Below the pieces are notes generated by a model. The model was not told the DNA's origin. It did not search any database and saw nothing but the letters and a program-made list of their open reading frames with translations. Positions 12,423 to 23,534 of a DNA stretch of 64,000 bases are shown piece by piece. This DNA comes from Ignelater luminosus (taxonomy: Eukaryota > Arthropoda > Insecta > Coleoptera > Elateridae), in contig VTPC01003688.1 of assembly GCA_011009095.1 (NCBI GenBank), positions 31,243-95,242 on the forward strand, in the 5' to 3' direction. A program made the translations under genes and the position numbers. Positions within the stretch are counted from its first letter, which is position 1. Every line of letters starts with the position of its first letter.

Positions 12423-14095
12423 CTCTTCAGGCAAAACATTCTCATTGAGCTCCTCATCTTCTGGCAGAATTCCATTTGCACAAGTTCTCTGACAATTGTC
12501 GCAGATTAAAATGCATTTTATCCCAGCCTTTTGACATCTGCATTGTCCCTCACAACCTGCTGCATATCTGCAAAAAGAATGGTGTTCAAGATTGAGTCAG
12601 GAGCTGCAGAGTCTTGAGTTGATAGGAGCTCAAGTGATCATCGTTACCTCATATCCACCCCCCCACTTTTCAGATGGCAAGTGGTTGGCCAACCACTGCT
12701 GCACTTGTAAAAATACTCTAAACGCGTGCTGCTGGGCTGAGCCTTTCGTCAGTGATAGTGGAAGATCATGCTTCATCTTGTTTGCAGATTTCAAGAATTC
12801 GGAGTATCTATGGCTGTTCAGGTTATGTTCATGAGCTTGATCAAGTCTTAACATTTGCTCACCAGGGAAGAAAACCACCATCAATAACATTAGCAGTAGT
12901 CTCGAGATCTAGTGCTGTTTTCTCAATACTGGGAAAACTTCATACAAGGCAGATTTCTTGGTTTTCCTTATTCCGTTTTCGTCGAAGAGAGCTAACGGGA
13001 AAGACGCCAATTTGCAATTCAATAGATCCTTCAAGTCTCCATCACTTTTCTTGGTGATTGCGATCCTCTGAAATATGAGAAGAACAACTTCAATTATATT
13101 TTTAATTTTGACAGTGCTTGTAGAGACCAAGGATGGTACTTTGCCTTTTCGATTCTGCTTCAACTCTCCAAAATTCTGTCCAATTAACTTTTGCCATAGT
13201 GGCCTTTCCCACTTCCAACGCTTTATGACAATTTACATTGCAGTTGTCGACTACACCTGTTGCAAGATATACCAGTAAAAGTGATTTTGGAAAAGGAATA
13301 TTCTTATCCTCTTCATCCTTAGTTTGTCGTGATGTGCGATAGTCTACATGATGTTCTGTTGACAACTGCAATTCAGCAAAACCCTTCAATGAAGAGCAGA
13401 TGGAAATAGGTATAGCTATCCCAGCAATCCACTTTGTCAGCACCGGCTTAGTTATCCCGCTTCCCCTTGTCAGCCCGCCAGAGCACTTCAGAGACCGCCT
13501 AAGGATCTGCTCAATTGTCATATCAGACTAGACCCCTTACAGGGAAATCTGATCTGAATATTGTGAAGTATTTCTTTTGGGTAAAAGTTTCAAACTTGAA
13601 GAAATTAGTGGTTTGAAGAGCACGCATATCTTGCAAGTTTATAAATGGGCACACACTATAAGTGGCCACTAGCCACAATGTGAAAGTACTGTACCCATAG
13701 GTGGATCTATTTTCTTTCAAGGTGTTCAACTCATTTTTCATTTTTTCTTGGACAGAATGCAGCTGAGTACTCTCCTTGAGTACATCTTGGGTCAACGTTT
13801 TATCTTTGTCAACATTTCAGTGACCTTATTCGAGACCTTCAAATTGTTTAGAATAATTTGGACTAAAGCAGTCTGAACAAGCAAGTGTCCTCTTACAGCT
13901 CTGCTAAATGCATGTCCAGTTAACATTTTGTCAACAGAATTAGCTGCAAATATCATGCACAATACCTCCTAAGATCACTACGTGCCATTGTTTGGCCAAT
14001 ACACTCCAAGAAGGGCAGAAGCTGGTGAAATCCACCGAGTCCAACTACTACAGAAGTTAGCGAAGGGTCGCTTGGACATGAAGCCACAATCCCTC
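12423..14095 (-). pseudogene. Decayed copy of a repetitive insect ORF family (GGLTRG motif, C-terminal Cys cluster)
   Basis: Read on the minus strand, several frames in order carry pieces of one protein: GGFHQLLPFLGCIGQTMA near 14000, then a segment with FTLWLVATY and KKYFTIFRSD (13523-13795), then DMTIEQILRRSLKCSGGLTRG (13440-13515), LDQAHEHN near 12840, and a C-terminal Cys-rich end (CRYAAGCEGQCRC, then CILICDNCQRTC) near 12475-12560. This order matches a multicopy family of uncharacterised proteins common in insect and other invertebrate genomes, with a CXC-like end. Frameshifts and stops separate the pieces, for example at the boundary near 13520. It is a dead copy. Its biochemical role is unknown to me. 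Confidence 0.65.
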
Positions 14096-14123
14096 GGGCT
14101 TTAATATAGAGTGACTGATCGAA

Positions 14124-14420
14124 AGTCACGTGGCAAACGGTTCAAAAGGCCCAAGAAATCCCAACAGTCGGATAGACCTGAAGGGCCTAGAAGTTCAAAA
14201 ATCCAATATACTGAGGGCAGAACCGTCCGACAGACTCGAGAGATCCAAATGGTCCCATAGAACTAAAAAGTCCAAAAGGCCTGGGAGATCAGAGAAGCCC
14301 AAACAGCCAAGAAATTCTAAAAACTCAACAGACCCGTATGGACCGATAGGTCCGACAAGACAGAACGGTCTAATTGACCAGACTAATGTTCAAATTATCC
14401 CCGTTAGCTTTCAGGCAGGC
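14124..14420. repeat. Degenerate GGCCC/AGAxxTCC minisatellite, copy 1
   Basis: A degenerate array of short units built from (A)GGCCCGA(C/A)AG and AGA(A/G)(A/G)TCCAAA. The same vocabulary fills 51185-51735. On either strand it produces open frames with Pro/Gly/Arg/Ser-rich translations; I regard these as by-products of the repeat. Confidence 0.6.
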
Positions 14421-14759
14421 GGTTGCTCGTAATGGTACCGATTATGACCACTTCTAAGCATGTGTGAAGTAGTTAATTGTACACTGCCCCTTATTTCAAC
14501 AGGTCTTGCATATTTTTTTTGGGAGATTTTGGTGTTTCTTTCAAAAAACCCCAAACGAAAGAATCAAAAAGGATTTAAGTCAAGGGACCGCGATGGTCAC
14601 GATATAGGACCATCACGACCTCTCCAACGCTGCGGAAAATCTTCGTTCAACGATTTTCAGACGTTCTAGACGTAACGAGCTAGTGCGCTATCATACACCC
14701 AGATCAGTCCATTTCGCAGATTGAGTGGAGAATCGTCTATCAGTTCGTTAAGAATTAAA

Positions 14760-15210
14760 AATAATAACTCCACGCTATTCTAACTCCCAGCTCCACACAT
14801 CTTCACCTAGAAACTGGAAACACCTTAACCACCAGAATACAAGACGCAGTCGACACCTCAGTTGCGCTTAAATCCTTCAACGTCGACCGCCCGCCCCTAC
14901 TAAGAAATATAGTCCGGCTCATAAAAGAAAGACGCAGACTATAAAAAATTCGCCAGAACCTGTGATCCTCTGCTCTAACCTAGATTACAGACTGCGAAGC
15001 CTGTTCCGGAACAAACTACGAACCATGACAGGCTGCAGGAAGCGAAGCAACCCCGACCTTCTACACAACGGCCAGGTAACCACGAAACCACAAGAGAAAG
15101 CAGAAGTCTTCGACAATCTGCTCGAGGAAATCCATCAGCCTCCAGACGACCCCGCTTCGATCAAGGCCATCTCCAACGCGTCAACGTCGCGATTCAGGAC
15201 AATTCCCAAA
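14760..15210 (+). pseudogene. Non-LTR retrotransposon fragment (region before the RT domain)
   Basis: Plus-strand frames give TLTTRIQDAVDTS, then RNIVRLIKERRRL, then a stretch with LRSLFRNKLR. This layout is typical of the segment between endonuclease and reverse transcriptase in Jockey-like elements. Stops and frameshifts interrupt it and the RT itself is missing. A Gypsy fragment follows directly, so this is truncated. Confidence 0.5.
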
Positions 15211-15214
15211 TAAA

Positions 15215-16470
15215 AACTGGACAGAATTGCCTACAGTGCTACAGCCTCTTGCACAACAACGTTCATCTCGAACTTATATGCCTACAGTAGGGGGCATATT
15301 CGCCATGTGGAAACAGTACTTGCACGTTTACAAGACTGGCGTTGTAATAAACCCGAATAAGTGCGTTTTCAAAGCTATTGAAATTGAATATCTTCATTAC
15401 GCGATCACCGCTGCCGGATCGGCTAAAGTGACAGCCATAAGTAGTTTTCCATAAAAGGATGCTGAATTTTTACAGAACATTCATCTCGAGAGCAGCTCAT
15501 CTGCAAGTGCCGCAACGACAGGTGACCATCGAGTGGACCAGTGAGACCGACGCCGCGTTTGATACATGAAAACGTAGCCTTTCCAGCGTAACTCTAGTGG
15601 TTCATCTCGTCCACGAAGCACCTCTGCGTCTAACCACCGACGCCTCCGACATAGCCATCGGTGCTGTTCCGAAGCAGTATGCTCACAACACCTGGCAGCC
15701 GCTAGGTTTCTATTCCGCCAAGTTGAGCAATTCTCAACTAGCCTACAGCGCCTACGACCGAGAGCTGCTGGCGCTGTACTCGTGAAGTATTTTCGCTTCG
15801 TGCTGGAGGCCCGACGATCTGCACGGACCACAAGCCCCCCACCTTCGCTTTCAACTCGACTTCATAGGTCAGTTTTCCACCGTGGTTCAGCACGTCTCTA
15901 ATAGCAACAACACAGTGACCGACGCCTTGAAAAATCGACGCTATTAACAACGCCCCAGACCCCTACGAGTTTGCCCGCGCTCAGGACCTTGACCCCGATC
16001 TGAAGCATGTGCTCGCCTTCGCACAGTCCTCTTCGCTGCAACTACTGGTACCCACCGGCACACAACGCTACGAAAATCTGCCCGTACGTACCTGAAGCAT
16101 TACGTAAGTGAACCCTCGACTCAACGCACAACAACAAGCAACATTCAAAACCATCCAAGATCGATATATGTGACCGTCCAAGAGAAAAGATATCATGCTG
16201 TAGCCTGCTTCGATGCATCAATTGACCAACTTCACTGGGACGGCACAAGCCCGCAGCACAGCGTACCGACTCCAAACCGTAGCCTTAAAGCCGCTATTAT
16301 GTGCCACCACACCGACGCGACTGTTGGGTCGAAATACTGCCCATTGTAGTACTAAACCTTTGCACAGCTCACAAAGCGGACCTTCAAGCATCACCAGCTG
16401 TACGGTAAAGGAGGATATACGACATCTACGTCCAGTACTGGCGGCACATCGTAGTCGACACACGAGCTTC
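15215..16470 (+). pseudogene. Decayed Ty3/Gypsy pol (RT end, RNase H, downstream debris)
   Basis: Plus-strand pieces in the normal Gypsy order: VVINPNKCVF and IEYLHYAITAAG (end of reverse transcriptase, about 15330-15420); LTTDASDIAIGAV, WQPLGFYSAKLS and YSAYDRELLALY (RNase H, about 15630-15780); then NNTVTDALKN, the degraded tether before integrase (about 15905-15930). Frameshifts separate them, and protease and most of integrase are not visible. It ends before an AATAAA near 16563. Host-integrated retroelement debris, not functional. Confidence 0.75.
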
Positions 16471-16793
16471 GCGTATATGTACCGTATAAATTCACTTCAT
16501 GTAATTCTATTTAGAAAATATTTGTTGTGATTATGTAAACTCAAAATGATGTGTAAATAATCAATAAAATAGTGTACGACAAGCCTATATTTTGTTCTTT
16601 GCTACTTATTGTGTAGGTATTTCTTTTCTGGCCAATTAATTAATTATTTAGTCTTTGGGATTCTGATCTAGCAAACTTTTACTGATGGTTCTTAAATTAT
16701 ATTTAATTAAATACGTTTATGTTTTTGTGCCATTCTTAATCTTTGATATATGGTTTAATTTCAATAAATTTCGTTAAGTATAACTGCGTTCTT

Positions 16794-17582
16794 TTATTTG
16801 TTCATTTGTTGGACAGTAAACAATGTTAACAATACCTTGGCTAATTTTATCTCTAATGAAATGATATTTAATATCAATGTGTTTGGATCGTTTAAAATCA
16901 CCAGGGTTTTGAGAAAGAAATATACACCCATGATGGTCTTCATGAACAACAAATGGTTCATCCACTTCAAAACACACATTTCTTCTAACAAGTTTTTCAA
17001 CCAAACGCCTTCAGCTACACAACCTGCAAGGGCAATATATTTTGCTTCAGTTGATGAAAGTGCGACAACACTTTGTTTGCGAGAAGTCCATGATATAGTA
17101 CAGTTAAATGCCTGAAATAAATAACCACTCACTGATTCACGTCCAATTACATCATTGGCCCAGCCTGAGTCTACATATCCACAGAGTACATCACATTGTT
17201 CATTTGATTTATACACTAACTTAAGATCAAGAATACCACGAAGATGTCGTAACACCCGTTTTAGATAATTCCAGGTATCATTAGTGGGAATGTTTTGAAA
17301 TCGACTAAAAAAACTTAAATCAGGTCTGGAACCTAACATACCATAGCTAAGAGAACCCAATAATTGTCGATAAGGTTTACTGCATAATTCATCTTTCAAT
17401 TCCATCATACTCAAACTGAGTTTATGTTCCATCGGCGTACTTATTGGTTTATATTCATACATTTCATATTTCTTTAAAATATTTTCTAGATAATTCTTCT
17501 GATCAATAGTCAATATCCTTTGTTCCAAGTTTCTTTCTATCTTCAAGCCTAAAAACACTTTTAATTCTCTTATATCTTGCAT
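16794..17582 (-). pseudogene. Copia reverse transcriptase C-terminus and RNase H
   Basis: This 262-codon frame starts at the end of the reverse transcriptase (LKVFLGLKIERN) and contains the Copia landmarks YEYKPISTPME, LLGSLSYG, GYVDSGWAND, SVSGYLF, WTSRKQSVVALSSTEAKYI and EGVWLKNLL. The RNase H active-site acidic residues (D in YVDSGWA, E in STEAKY) are present. It is separated from the preceding RT frame by a short AT-rich insertion around 17670-17750 and a frameshift, so the element cannot make an uninterrupted polyprotein. Confidence 0.85.
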
Positions 17583-17765
17583 TTCAAATTAATTCATTAA
17601 TTTAGATTTTACTTCTTGAATTTCTTGTAGGTTCTTACTTGCTAAAATTAAATCATCCACGTAAAGTAATAAATACATTAATATAAATAATAATTAATTA
17701 ATATAAACAATAATCAGTTTTACATTGTAGTCCATACTCTCAATAAATTTACTAAATGTTTTGTT

Positions 17766-18752
17766 CTATTCTCTAGGACTTTGTTTCAAGCCATACAGAC
17801 TTTTATTCAACTTACAGACCAAATTTCCATCTTGTACAAAACCTTTTGGTTGTTTCATGTAAATTGTTTCTCCTAAAATTCCATTTAAAAATGCTGTTTT
17901 TATATCCATCTGATGTAAATATAATCTTAGATGATTTGCTACAGCTAATAAAGTTCGAATTGTTGTTAGGCGTGCCACTGGTGCATAAATTTCTTCAAAA
18001 TCAATACCTTCTTTTTGCTGAAAACCTTTTGCTACCAGTTTGGCCTTATAATGAGTATCACTATTACCATCTACTTTAATCTTATAAACCCATTTACAGT
18101 CAATCGCCTTTCTACATTCTGGTAAAGGAACTAGGTCCCATGTTCTATTTTTGACCAATGCTTGCATTTCATTTTCCATGGCAGGTTCCCACTGAGTTCT
18201 TTGGGGATGTGTAACGATTTTTTCAAATTTTTCTGGTTCCTGGTTCACTGCTAAACATGACATATCATAATCATCAAACCAAGTAGGTCTTCTTCGTTCT
18301 CGTGTATTTCTGACAGATTCTACCTTTCCTGATTTTTCATGAGTTTGAACTTCCACTTCCATTTCTTTTTCAAAACTTTCATCTATGTGAATACTATCAT
18401 TGAACATAAATTTGTTTTCTACAAATATTACATCTCTTTCATTAATTATTGTACCTGTATGTGGGTTCCAGAGTCGATAACCATTTACAGCATACCCTAC
18501 CATAACCAGTTTCTGACATCTTGAATTAAATTTTCCTCTCTTCCATCCAGGAGTATACAGATAAGCAATACAACCAAAGACACGTAACTTTGAAACATCG
18601 GGTTTCGTTCCATACCAGAGCTCCGCAGGCGTTTTATTCTGAAGTGCTGTCGTTGGGGATCTGTTTATTATGTAGACAGCTGCACAAACTGCTTCACTCC
18701 ACAAATGTTTAGGTACATGACTCCCTAAAACCATAGTTCTTGCTTTATCCAA
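17766..18752 (-). pseudogene. Copia integrase C-terminus and reverse transcriptase
   Basis: A 328-codon frame with the Copia integrase end (HLWSEAVCAAVYIINRSP, ELWYGTKPDVSKLRVFGC) followed by the RT start (WEPAMENEMQAL, WVYKIKVDG, YKAKLVAKGFQQKEGID, APVARLTTIRTLLAVA, LYLHQMDIKTAFLNG, SLYGLKQSPRE). The YVDD catalytic box follows at about 17655-17670 (LLLYVDDLILASKN) after a local AT-rich insertion. Frame quality is good here, which suggests moderate age. Confidence 0.88.
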
Positions 18753-18963
18753 TATGGTTCTACTTATTCGCTCTGAGACACCATTTTGTTCAGGTGTGTA
18801 TGGAACAGTATATTCAATATTAATTCCCCTTTTCCTACAAAATTTTTTAAATTCATTAGACAGATATTCACCACCATTATCACATCTGATTCGTACTATA
18901 CCTTTTTTAAAGCGATTACTTCATAATCTTGAAATTTTTCAAACATTTGACACTTCCGTTCAA

Positions 18964-19278
18964 TTATATAAGTTTCATTGAAATGAGTATAATCATCTGT
19001 AAAGGTAACAAAATACTTTTTACCGTTCCAAGCTTCGGGTGTGACAAGACCACATATGTTATGTCTGTATGTATTAATTCAAGTGGTTCATTTGCGCGAC
19101 CTCTAGTATCTTTATGTGGTAACTTTGTCATCTTACCATAAATACATATTTCACATTTTTCAGTATTCTTAATATTCAGCATTTCAATACCATTTACCAT
19201 ATCCAAATTGATTATTTTCTGTAACGATTCATTTGCAATATGCTCATATCGTTTATGCCATAAATCAGTGGTTCTCAA
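18964..19278 (-). pseudogene. Copia pre-integrase / integrase N-terminus, cut by the hAT element
   Basis: The frame shows DLWHKRYEHIANESLQKI, then CEICIYGKMTKLPH and ELIHTDI, i.e. the zinc-binding HHCC segment and the start of the catalytic core. The hAT element is inserted immediately upstream (19266), and the rest of the protein continues beyond it to the right of 21160. Confidence 0.8.
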
Positions 19279-21151
19279 CCGGGGTTCCGTAAACTTGTTT
19301 CAAGTGTTTCTTTATTATGAAAGATCATTATAAGATTTATCTTGATCTTTTCTTTAGATTAAATATTTAGTCAAAAATCCCTTAATCCCTTTCCTGGTAA
19401 AAAGTCCCTACATGATGCTGAGCAAAGTATCAATGATGGAGCAAGTACAAGCCGAAGTATTGACAATTATGTTGCTGCAAATACGACTCATACAGGAGAT
19501 AAAATTATACGTAGTAAAATAAGAAAGATTAATAGGCAGTATTCGGACGAACATTTAAGTTTCGGATTTACATGGACCGGTGAGAAAGAATGCCAAATTC
19601 CACAATGTATTATATGTGGAGAAAAATTGCTAAATATCTCAATGGTTCCTGCAAAATTGAAACACCGTTTTATTACGAAGCATGCCAACCTTGCTTCAAA
19701 AACTAAAGATTATTTCAAGAGACTGATTAACATGCAAGTTAAACAAGTAAAACATTTTGAAAAAACTGTCAAAATTTCTGATAAGGCTCAAATTGCTTCC
19801 TATAAGAAAGTGGAAATAATTGCATTAAAATTAAAACCACATACCACAGCACAGTCTCTTGTTTTACCAGCATGTTGTGAGATAGTAAAAATTATGTTTG
19901 GCAACGATACAAAACACGAAATAATAAAAATTCCTCTTTCAGACGATACTATAAAAAGAAGAATTAAGGATACGCCAGATAATATTGAGGAAAATACACT
20001 TTCCAAACGATACTTTGCTCTGCAGATTCACGAGTCTATAGACATTAGAGGTAAAGCTCATATACTAGGATTTGTTCGTTTCGTTAATGAAAACAAAATA
20101 GTGAATCACTTTCTAGGCTGCAAAGAACTTGCCGGACGTACAACAGAACAAGACTCTATTAGGTCGTATTTAGAAACATTTGTAATATCATGGGACCTAT
20201 GTGTAGGAATTTGTACGGCCGGTGCTCCATCAATGATAGGCTCTGTTAAAAGATTTGTTACTCTTGCAAAGACAAGAAACTCAGATATCATATCTACGCG
20301 TTATTTTTTACACAGAGAATCCCTAGTTTCGAAAACATTACTGACGACATTAAAATCTGTATTCTACCAAATTGTAAATAATATGGTAAATTACATTAAG
20401 TCAAGACCTTTGAACACTTGCCTTTTTAAAAAACTTTGCTTATCTATGTAAGCACAATACGAAACTTTGCTTTTGCACACTGAAGTAAGATGGTTATCTA
20501 GGGTTAAGTGCTATGTAGAATCTTAGAACTTCAAAATAAATTTTTGGCGTTTTTCCAGAATGAAGGTTCATAATTCTTTTGTAAAATGCCTTAAAAATGA
20601 TACTGGGTGTGCCAAAATGGCATATTTAGCCGATTTTTAAATGATTTAAATAGCGTTAATACAAGTTTCGAAAGAAGAAATGCAAATATTTTAACATCGA
20701 CTGACAAATTGTCAGCATTTCAGAAAAATATATCTTTGACAAAATACAGTAGATATGTTTCCTTTACTTCAAGATAAAAATGTGAAGGAAATTGTTTCCG
20801 TTATAAAAGAACATTTAACGTTCTTGGAAGAAATTACTTTTCATCCTTAAATATTGAATGACGAAATCTATTTGTCACATTTAATACAAGAAGTGAATTT
20901 TCCTTACATCAAGAAGAAGAAATGGTTACCTTGTCAACGGATTGTACTCTGAAAATTTTTTACAAGTATAATAATTATTTTTGAAATTAATGTTTTGTTT
21001 TACTACTATATGCAGTTTGTAGTCTATAATTTTGTGTAACAGTATTTATCCATATTTGTGTTGTTAGTTCTATGACTTGAGTCACCTTGTTCCACAAGAT
21101 TTTTTTACATTCAGAAGTGTTCCACGACTGAAAAAAGGTTGAGAATCATTG
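19266..21151 (+). mobile_element. hAT element (ZBED5/FAM200-like), inserted in the Copia element
   Basis: The left end is CAGTGGTTCTCAACC and the right end is GGTTGAGAATCATTG, near-perfect inverted ends of the Buster/ZBED5 type. Flanks are CCATAAAT (19258-19265) and CTATAAAT (21152-21159), an 8-bp target duplication with one change. The coding remnant runs from about 19490 to 20451 on the plus strand: a BED-type zinc finger (CIICGEKL, KLKHRFITKH), then the ZBED5-like core (KPHTTAQSLVLPACCEIV, SDDTIKRRI, CTAGAPSMIGS). After 20451 the frame is broken but homology seems to continue to about 20940. Insertion post-dates the Copia element. Confidence 0.85.
19627..20451 (+). pseudogene. ZBED5-like hAT transposase remnant, 274+ codons
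   Basis: The open frame holds the BED finger (upstream part in frame from about 19490) and the N-terminal half of the catalytic region. Recognisable pieces include ESIDIRGKAHILGFVRF and VGICTAGAPSMIGSVKRF. The start of the family's signature TTLKSVFYQIVNNMVNYIKS is present, but stops after 20451 remove the C-terminal dimerisation region. Inactive. Confidence 0.75.
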
Positions 21152-21523
21152 CTATAAATCTTCTTTTTCATGCAATGAAAGATTTGCATTTACAGTTTTG
21201 TATCTAAATAAATTTCCAGTTCATATAAACCACGTTGCCTTTTGGCAACTTCTATAATTTCACTTTGTATATTACAGCTTTACTGTTTTCAAAGACAGTT
21301 TTCAAACCTGACGTTTCCAAACGTGTAATGGATATGAGGTTATATTGCAAATTGGGTACAAATAAAACATTTTTGATTGTACATTTTACCATTAACAACC
21401 AAATATCTTCTTACATTTCCAGCTTTACGGGCTGTGATAGCTTCACCACATTTTGCTACTGATATTTTTATTTCCTGTTGCAATTCTCATGTTTCGGCAA
21501 AATAACTATTTGTCATATGGTCT

Positions 21524-21924
21524 ATGGCTCTCGAATCTAAAAACCAATTTCAAGTAGTTACACAATTTCCATTACTAAGATCTGCTTTAAAACCAATACC
21601 ATTTTTACTCTTTCCACTTATAGTGTTATTTGCATCTCGTTTTTCACGATTACAAGATTCTGCTACAAAAACAATGGTATCTTCACAACTTCCACTTACA
21701 GTATTATTTGCATTTCTTTTTCCACTGTTGGTGGGTTCTTTTCTTTTACATTCTGCCCTTTCATGTCCTTCTTGGCCACAATTATGGCACTTAAAACAAA
21801 AATATCTTCCATTATTTACACTTTTATTCGCCATTTTTGTGTAACGTTTCTGACCTGACGTATTCCACTTTTTCTTATTATAATTTGATTTTCCAGTAAA
21901 TGCTGTAAAATTTTCTTGTACCAT
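21524..21924 (-). pseudogene. Copia zinc knuckle and protease region
   Basis: The minus frame 21924-21550 has a retroviral-type zinc knuckle, CHNCGQEGHERAEC. Just downstream, around 21545-21515, reads WFLDSRAIDHMT. Copia proteases have D-S-G-A at this spot; here the Gly of the active-site triplet is Arg, so the protease is expected to be dead. Frames are broken on both sides. Confidence 0.75.
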
Positions 21925-22111
21925 GTTACTTTTGGATTTCTGCTGAATTTCTTCGTCCAGTAATTTCCCTTTAACAAACTCTAAGGTTTAGGTCACTTCC
22001 TCTAATAGTTTCTATCGCCGTGATTACCATTTTGTAACTTTTTGGTAAGGTTAATAAGAAATGACAGATTATGTCGTTTTCTTCCAAGGTAGATCCACTA
22101 GCTTTAAGGCT

Positions 22112-22543
22112 TTAAACAATCGAATCAGAGGTTAAGAAATGTGAATTCAATGTTCCCCTTTCCTCCAATTTCAACTGCAACAATTGCTTTCGGAGTAATA
22201 ATTGATTTCTAATGCCTTTCCGCTCAAAAGTATTATGAAGAACAGTCCACATTACTTTTGCCGTGTGCTTGTCTTTAATATACTCCAAATGACTGTCAGC
22301 TACAGACTGAGTAATTATTGATTTGCATTTACGGTCTTTTTTTAAGAAGTCTCGGATTTGCTTGGTCTTAACTGCTTTTGTAGCGGCGTCATCACTGTCA
22401 ATTATATTATAAGGGCTATCCATTCCATCTAAACGTTCTAAACAATTCTTCTCTTCCAGTAAAACTCTCAGTCTAAATTTCCAATTGTCAAAATTATTAC
22501 CGTCAAATGAAGGTATATAATATCTTTCCTCGCCACCAGCCAT
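22112..22543 (-). pseudogene. Copia gag N-terminus, 143 codons
   Basis: The frame starts MAGGEERYYIPSFDGNNFD and includes NWKFRLRVLLEEK, TKQIRDFLKKDRKC and AKVMWTVLHNTFERKG, the conserved UBN2-type gag domain of Copia elements. It ends at a stop that is premature relative to the zinc knuckle region 190 bases further on, so gag is split. Confidence 0.85.
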
Positions 22544-22689
22544 TCTGATTTATTATTTTGATTTCTGATTCCTCTTCTTCAATAATTTAAACAAGAAACC
22601 TTTATAGAGGAGAAATTTCCGTGTGTACGTATGTGTAACAATTCCAGGCTCTCACTGCTGTTGCTTATACGTTCTATTTCCAGTTGTGT

Positions 22690-22704
22690 CTGGGCCCATA
22701 ACCT
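22690..22704 (-). promoter_or_regulatory. Copia primer-binding site for a half initiator-tRNA
   Basis: Plus strand reads CTGGGCCCATAACCTGA. This equals the anticodon-loop region of eukaryotic initiator methionine tRNA (CTGGGCCCATAACCC), so the minus strand offers a primer site for an internally cleaved initiator tRNA, as known from Drosophila copia. It lies about 150 bases upstream of the gag start, where a primer-binding site belongs, and is preceded by CA on the minus strand, a normal LTR end. Confidence 0.75.
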
Positions 22705-22889
22705 GATATAATAAAAAGGTGGTGATGAGTGTAAAACACTTTATTTTAATATTCCAGTTTTACTGTTAGATAATAAAAAGAATAAATATGTTTTACTTCA
22801 ACTTTAGTTTAACTTCATTTTGTATATAAACAACATAAAACAACTACTAGTTACCAAGGTTGCGTTGCATTTTAACACTTGTATTGTCC

Positions 22890-23300
22890 ATGTAAACTCC
22901 TTACCTACGCTTAAGACGACTGCTGAGTTTAGTTGGGCTAAAACCAAAAAAGTCTTATTGTAGAGTTTTGGAAATTCTAGACTTCGAATTTTGTACAACC
23001 TAAGTAGTGCCACGAGTTATTTGTAGATTTATTTTCGTTTCGAGTGGCACGACATAATTCGTAATTTCGAACTAATAATCTCTTGGTCATCTTGTCTTCA
23101 AGTGTCTGGAGTAGATTAGTAACGTCTTTCTCTGAATTTTCAGCGTTCTTTACAGAATTTCCAACCATTTAATAGCATTATGCAATCCCATTTCTGTGCC
23201 TCTAAATCCGATTTGCAACTTAACAGTCTTGGAAATTCCAGATGTACTTCTCGTACGATTAGCGTTGTGTCACAAATTATCTAAAGCAGGATCGGCACGG
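22890..23300 (-). repeat. Dispersed repeat family R2, copy A
   Basis: In reverse complement it contains GGTTTTAGCCCAACTAAACTCAGC and AGCGTAGGTAAGGAG, found also near 43433-43490 and 50040-50090. On the plus strand it carries GCACGACATAATTCGTAATTTCGAAC (about 23045-23075), shared with 43305-43350 (inverted), 49805-49835 and 62745-62780 (inverted). Gene-free otherwise. Confidence 0.7.
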
Positions 23301-23534
23301 CAAAGTGCAAATGAGGCAAATAAGTAACACAATTCAATTCACTTTATTTATGCTCTCTATTTCTACATTCTATGCATTGAAAAGTCACTAGAAAGGTAAG
23401 ACTGGATAACGTAAATATATTGTGAACACGCAAGAAAATATTAAATTTTAGAAAAGTAAAATCCAGTGAACGATGATAAAGTATGATTATCCGACAGTAT
23501 TGTCAGTATTGTCAAAAATAACTTTCCTTTATAA

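Larger units (their letters stand above)
16774..22704 (-). mobile_element. Ty1/Copia retrotransposon, degraded and split by a hAT insertion
   Basis: On the minus strand the parts run gag (22543-22112), zinc knuckle (about 21840), protease (about 21540), integrase N-terminus (19278-18964), integrase end and reverse transcriptase (18752-17650) and RNase H (17582-16794). A primer-binding site lies just upstream of gag at 22690-22704. Excluding the 1.9-kb hAT insert, the body is about 4.0 kb, slightly short for a Copia internal region. No LTR pair could be recognised: the sequence right of 22704 should begin the 5' LTR, but I find no second copy near 16.5-16.8 kb. The 3' end may therefore be truncated. 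Confidence 0.85.
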
